From: Anaeromyxobacter sp.
GTDB lineage: Bacteria; Myxococcota; Myxococcia; Myxococcales; Anaeromyxobacteraceae
NCBI GenBank assembly: GCA_016718565.1
Contig: JADKCZ010000012.1
Span: 1 to 8,774, forward strand
Reading direction: 5' to 3'
DNA: 8,774 nucleotides
A program made the translations under genes and the position numbers. Under the pieces are notes generated by a model that worked only from the letters and a program-made list of their open reading frames with translations, was not told the DNA's origin and did not search any database. The stretch's first letter is position 1, and each line of letters starts with the position of its first letter. Below, piece by piece: positions 5,440-8,774 of this stretch.

Positions 5440-5973
5440 ATGCGAGGCATCCGAGGGGCCACCCAGGTGGCCGAGAACACCCGGGAGGCGATCGAGGAGG
5501 CGGTGGTGGAGCTCTGTGAGGAGCTGACCCGGCGCAACCACCTCGACCCCGAGGAGATCACCTGGGCCATCTTCACCGTCACCCATGACCTCGACGCCGA
5601 CTTTCCGGCTCGCGGGGCCCGGGTGCAGGGCTGGCACCAGGTGCCCATGATCTGCTCCCAGGAGATCCCGGTGCCGGGCTCCATGCCGCGCATCATCCGG
5701 GTGCTGCTCCACTCGGTGGCCCGCGGCGCGCCGCATCACGTCTACCTGCGCGGCGCCCAGGCGCTCCGCCCCGACCTGCACCACGGGGTGCCCTTCCAGC
5801 AGCCGAAGGCCAGGGGCGCCACCCGGGCCGCCGCGGCCGCCCGGGGCACGACGAAGGCCAGGGCGGCGTCGAAGGCCAGGACTCCCGCGCAGACCAAGCC
5901 ACCGACGAAGACCCGGGCCCCGGCGCCGCCCTCGGCACGCCCGGCCGGCCGCACCCGCAGGGCCGGGAAGTGA
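5440..5973 (+). CDS. aroH: Chorismate mutase, AroH type, with basic C-terminal tail
   Basis: Catalyses chorismate to prephenate, the first step toward tyrosine and phenylalanine, in the cytoplasm. Residues 1-113 match the trimeric AroH fold: MRGIRGATQVAENT, the AIFTVTHDLDADFPARGAR core, GWHQVPMICSQEIPVPGSMPRIIRV and HHVYLRGAQALRPDL. All residues matching the Bacillus subtilis active site are present: Arg5, Cys72, Glu75, Arg87, Tyr102 and Arg110. The usual enzyme is about 120-127 residues. This one has 177, with a tail at 114-177 containing 17 Ala, 9 Pro, 6 Lys, 10 Arg and no acidic residue. AAGGCCAGG (Lys-Ala-Arg) recurs in it at 5806, 5854 and 5872. An earlier in-frame ATG (5293) is rejected because AroH homology begins exactly at 5440. 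It overlaps tyrA by GTGA. Confidence 0.93.
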   Translation: MRGIRGATQVAENTREAIEEAVVELCEELTRRNHLDPEEITWAIFTVTHDLDADFPARGARVQGWHQVPMICSQEIPVPGSMPRIIRVLLHSVARGAPHHVYLRGAQALRPDLHHGVPFQQPKARGATRAAAAARGTTKARAASKARTPAQTKPPTKTRAPAPPSARPAGRTRRAGK

Positions 5974-6816
5974 CCGGCCTGCCGCGCCGGCTCGGCCTGG
6001 TGGGGCTCGGCCTGATGGGCGGGGCGCTGGCCCGCGCCGTGCGCGCCGCCGACCCGTCCGTCCGCCTCGTGGCGGTGGAGCCCGCCGAGGCCGCCCGCGC
6101 CGCGGCCCTGGCCGAGGGCGTGGTCGACGAGGCCCACGCCGCCCCCGGGCCGGCCCTGGGCGCCTGCGACCTCGCGGTGCTCTGCACCCCGGTGGCGGCC
6201 ATCGAGGCGCTGCTCGGGCCGGTGTCCCAGCTCCTGCCGGACGGCGCGGTCCTCACCGACGTGGGCGGCGCCAAGGAGGCCATCGTGGCCCTGGCCCGCA
6301 CCCAGGTCCGCCCCGGCGTCCACTTCGTCGGGGCCCACCCCATGTTCGGCGGCCACGGCGGCTTCGCCGGCTCGGCCGCGGCGGCCCAGCGCCGCTGGCG
6401 CGGCGGGCGGGTGGCGCTGGTCACCGACGGCGACCCGGCGGCGGTGGAGCGGGTGGCCGCGCTGCACCTGGCGCTCGGCGCCACCGTGATCCGCTGCAGC
6501 GCGGCCGAGCACGACGCCGCGGTGGCCATGGTCTCGCACCTGCCCTACCTGGTGGCCAGCGCCCTGGCGGCCGCGGCTGAGGAGGCCGGCCCGCTGGCCC
6601 GCGCGCTGGCCGGCCAGGGGCTCAAGGACACCACGCGCCTGGCCGAGTTCCCCTTCGACATCCAGGGCGAGGTCTCCCGCCGCAACGCCCGCCTGCCCGA
6701 GGCGGCCGAGCGGCTGCAGCGCCACCTCACCGCCATCCTCTCCGCCATCGCCACCTCCCCCGAGGCAGCGCGCACGGCGCTCGAGCAGGCGCGCCACGCG
6801 CGCGAGGCTCTTCTGA
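5970..6816 (+). CDS. tyrA: Prephenate dehydrogenase
   Basis: Oxidatively decarboxylates prephenate to 4-hydroxyphenylpyruvate with NAD(P)+, the committed step to tyrosine. The GTG start at 5970 overlaps the aroH stop as GTGA. The nucleotide-binding motif GLGLMG is at residues 12-17 in LGLVGLGLMGGALARAVR. Then come CDLAVLCTPVAAIEALL, VLTDVGGAKEAIV, the active-site block GAHPMFGG (His123), SHLPYLVASALA (His190) and GQGLKDTTRLAEFP. The helical C-terminal domain ends near residue 280, a normal family length. No ACT domain is seen. In the frame read here there is no stop and translation runs on into AroA. A TGA at 6814-6816 lies one frame over and would end the protein ...RLF, so an undetected indel near 6800 is possible. 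The gene is otherwise intact. Confidence 0.93.
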
Positions 6817-8123
6817 CCGCGCCACGCCACGGCCCCGCCCGACGGACCGCTCACCTGCCACCGCACGGGCCGCTCCAGGGCGACCTCACGGTGCCCGGCG
6901 ACAAGTCCATCTCCCACCGCGCCATCCTGTTCGGCGCGCTGGCCGAGGGCGAGACCGCGTCACCGGCATCCTCGACGCCGAGGACGTCCACTCCACCCGC
7001 AAGGCCGTGACCAGGCTCGGCGCCACCGTCCGCGAGGAGGGGGCCGAGGTGATCGTCACCCCGGCCGCCACGCTGGTGGAGCCGGACGACGTCATCGACT
7101 GCGGCAACTCCGGCACCTCGCTCAGGCTGCTGGCCGGCGTCCTGGCCGGCCTGCCCAGGCTATCGGTCCTGACCGGCGACGCCTCGCTGCGCCGCCGGCC
7201 AGGTGCGCCGGGTGGTCGAGCCCCTGCGCCGCATGGGCGCGGACCTGACGGCCCGCGACGGCGACCGGGTGCCGCCGCTGGTCATCCGCGGGCGGCAGCT
7301 CACCGGCACCCACCACGACCAAGGTGGCCAGCGCCCAGGTGAAGAGCGCCATCCTGCTGGCCGGCCTGTCGGCCCAGGGCGAGACCAGCGTCACCGAGCC
7401 GGAGCGTTCGCGCGACCACCGAGCGGCTGCTGCGCGGCATGGGCGTGCCGCTCACGGTGGACGGCCTGACCGTGACGGTGCGCCCGGCGCGCCCGCGCGG
7501 CACCCGGGTGGACGTGCCGGGCGACATCTCCTCGGCCGCCTTCTTCCTGTGCGCCGCCGGCCTGCCCGGCTCGGCGGTGACGGTGCGGAACATGGGCACC
7601 AACCCCACCCGCACCGGCCTGCTCGACGTGCTGCGCGCCATGGGGCCGACCTCACCGTGGCCAACGAGCGCGAGGTGGCCGGCGAGCCGCGCGCCGACGT
7701 GACGGTGCGGGCCGCGCCGCTGCGCGCCACCGAGATCGGCGGGCCGCTCATCCCCCGGCTCATCGACGAGCTGCCGGTGCTGATGGTGCTGGCCACCCAG
7801 GCCAGCGGGCGCACCGTCATCCGCGACGCCAGGGAGCTTCCGGGTCAAGGAGTCGGACCGCCTGGCCGCCATGGGCGAGACCCTGGCCGCGGCCGGCGCC
7901 AGGCTGGAGCTCTTCGAGGACGGCTGCGCCATCGAGGGGGCCGACCCGGCTCGGGCCGGTGACGGTGAAGACCCGGCTCGACCACCGCATCGCCATGTCG
8001 ATGGCGGTGGCCCAGCCCTCTTCGCCAGCGCGCCGGTGGTGCTCGACGAGGTGGCCTGCGTGGCCACCAGCTTCCCCCTCCTTCTTCTCGCTGCTGGACG
8101 GGCTGTGCCAGGCGCGCCGGTGA
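6813..8123 (+). CDS. aroA: EPSP synthase (3-phosphoshikimate 1-carboxyvinyltransferase), frameshifted
   Basis: Joins shikimate-3-phosphate and PEP to make EPSP in the shikimate pathway. It shows GPLQGDLTVPGDKSISHRAI with the substrate Lys (codon 6903-6905), DCGNSGTSLRLLAGVLAG, RRVVEPLRRMGADL, KVASAQVKSAILLAGL, DVPGDISSAAFFLCAA, NMGTNPTRTGLLDVLRAMG, LIDELPVLMVLA, ELRVKESDRLAAMGETL, DHRIAMSMAV and a C-terminal SFFSLLDGL. Indels near 6957, 7196, 7313, 7411, 7646, 7846, 7957, 8016 and 8079 split it, but no conserved block is lost. No ATG or GTG stands before the first conserved strand. In its frame the candidates are CTG at 6813, overlapping a TGA as CTGA, or no start at all if it is fused to TyrA. 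The stop TGA is at 8121-8123. It has the class I-like signature order, but I do not assign a glyphosate class. Confidence 0.93.
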
Positions 8124-8131
8124 CCCAAAGG

Positions 8132-8774
8132 GTGATCGGCGGCGGACCGCGCTCTACGGCCTGGTGGGCTGGCCGGTGGGGGCACAGCCTCTCGCCGCTC
8201 ATGCAGAACGCCGCCTTCGCCGCCCTGGAGTTGGACGCCGTCACCTGGCGCTGCCGCTGGCGCCGAGCGGCTCCTCGAGGGGCTGGGCGGGGCCCACGCG
8301 CTCGGCTTCCGCGGGCTCAACGTCACCATCCCGCACAAGGAGGGGCGGCCGCCGCTTGCGTCCGGCTCGACAGGTGGCCGCCGCGGTGGGCGCCGCCAAT
8401 GCTGCGCCACGCGCCCGACGGGTGGGAGGGGCCACACACCGACGCCACCGCGCTGCTGGAGCTGCTGCGCGAGGCCGGCGTGGCGTCGGGCGCCCGGGTG
8501 CTTTGCTGGTGGGGGCCGGCGGCGCGGCGCGGGCGCCGGCGCCTGAGCGGCGCTCCGGCTGGCCGGCGGGGTGCGGGTGGTGGCGCGCCGGGCCGAGCAG
8601 GCGGCGCGGCTGTGCCAGGCCACAACCCCCCTCGGCCTCGCCGGGCGGCGCCTGAACCGTGCCGGTGGCCTGGGGGCGCTGGCCGCCGGGCCACGCACGC
8701 CAGCGTGATCCTGAACGGCACCAGCGTGGGGCTGGCCGGCCCGACGACCGGCTGCCCGGGGTGACCTTCGGGGC
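8132..8774 (+). CDS. aroE: Shikimate dehydrogenase, partial and frameshifted
   Basis: Reduces 3-dehydroshikimate to shikimate with NADPH. It follows the aroA stop by 8 bases. The GTG at 8132 is preceded by AAAGG, which is close for a ribosome site, so the start is tentative. Visible blocks are ALYGLVGWPVGHSLSPLMQN (substrate Ser motif), ALGFRGLNVTIPHKE with the catalytic Lys (codon 8337-8339), the Rossmann motif LVGAGGAARA (about 8504-8532), VRVVARRAEQAARL and SVILNGTSVGLAGP (Asn codon 8714-8716). Indels near 8145, 8240, 8263, 8345, 8385 and several after 8535 break it. The C-terminal end, normally 30-60 residues more, lies beyond the window. It completes a run of four aromatic-pathway genes on one strand. 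Confidence 0.9.

Noticed and set aside
5103..5784. Two overlapping minus-strand open frames opposite aroH
   Set aside because: Arg/Gly/Pro-rich shadow translations with no recognisable motif, opposite a gene with a complete active site.
1..8774. tRNA, rRNA, CRISPR array, complete insertion sequence or replication origin
   Set aside because: I looked for these on both strands and saw no cloverleaf, regular repeat-spacer series, transposase or origin-like repeats.

Overview
The window comes from a very GC-rich bacterium. Hand counts give about 85% G+C over 6001-6060 inside tyrA. The gene set (serC beside a CoA-ester lyase, and an AroH-type chorismate mutase followed by tyrA-aroA-aroE) and the protein style are most like Myxococcota, with Anaeromyxobacter the closest guess. 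That assignment is inference from general resemblance, not from a search.

Left part (1-2923): on the minus strand, serC (phosphoserine aminotransferase) is followed after 7 bases by an exported class I SAM methyltransferase that runs off the left edge. Divergent from serC, on the plus strand, is a CitE/HpcH-type CoA-ester lyase. The spacer between them (1812-2041) holds a short A/T palindrome that could carry the serC promoter and a strong G/C hairpin. All three genes are broken by single-base indels, yet family motifs continue in the next frame each time, which points to read error rather than gene decay.

Middle part (2924-5190): an accessory island with frames that are mostly intact and with lower G+C (about 52-55% at 4921-5040). 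It holds a minus-strand pair of small membrane-type genes (one clear, one doubtful), an N-terminally truncated serine recombinase, a minus-strand lipoprotein of unknown function, and a plus-strand pair joined by an ATGA overlap: a glycine-zipper protein and an 81-residue two-helix membrane protein. This pair is the best candidate here for something undescribed. Its layout fits a membrane-active effector with an immunity partner, but nothing in the sequence proves that role.

Right part (5191-8774): an aromatic amino acid operon, aroH-tyrA-aroA-aroE, behind a good sigma70-like promoter placed so close to the aroH start that the mRNA may be leaderless. AroE and AroA make shikimate and EPSP on the way to chorismate, AroH converts chorismate to prephenate, and TyrA takes prephenate toward tyrosine. 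AroH carries an odd basic Ala/Pro/Lys/Arg-rich tail. TyrA reads in frame into AroA without a stop, either as a fusion or because an indel hid a stop. From about 6957 to the right edge the indels return, and aroE is cut by the window end.

I saw no tRNA, rRNA, CRISPR array or complete insertion sequence.
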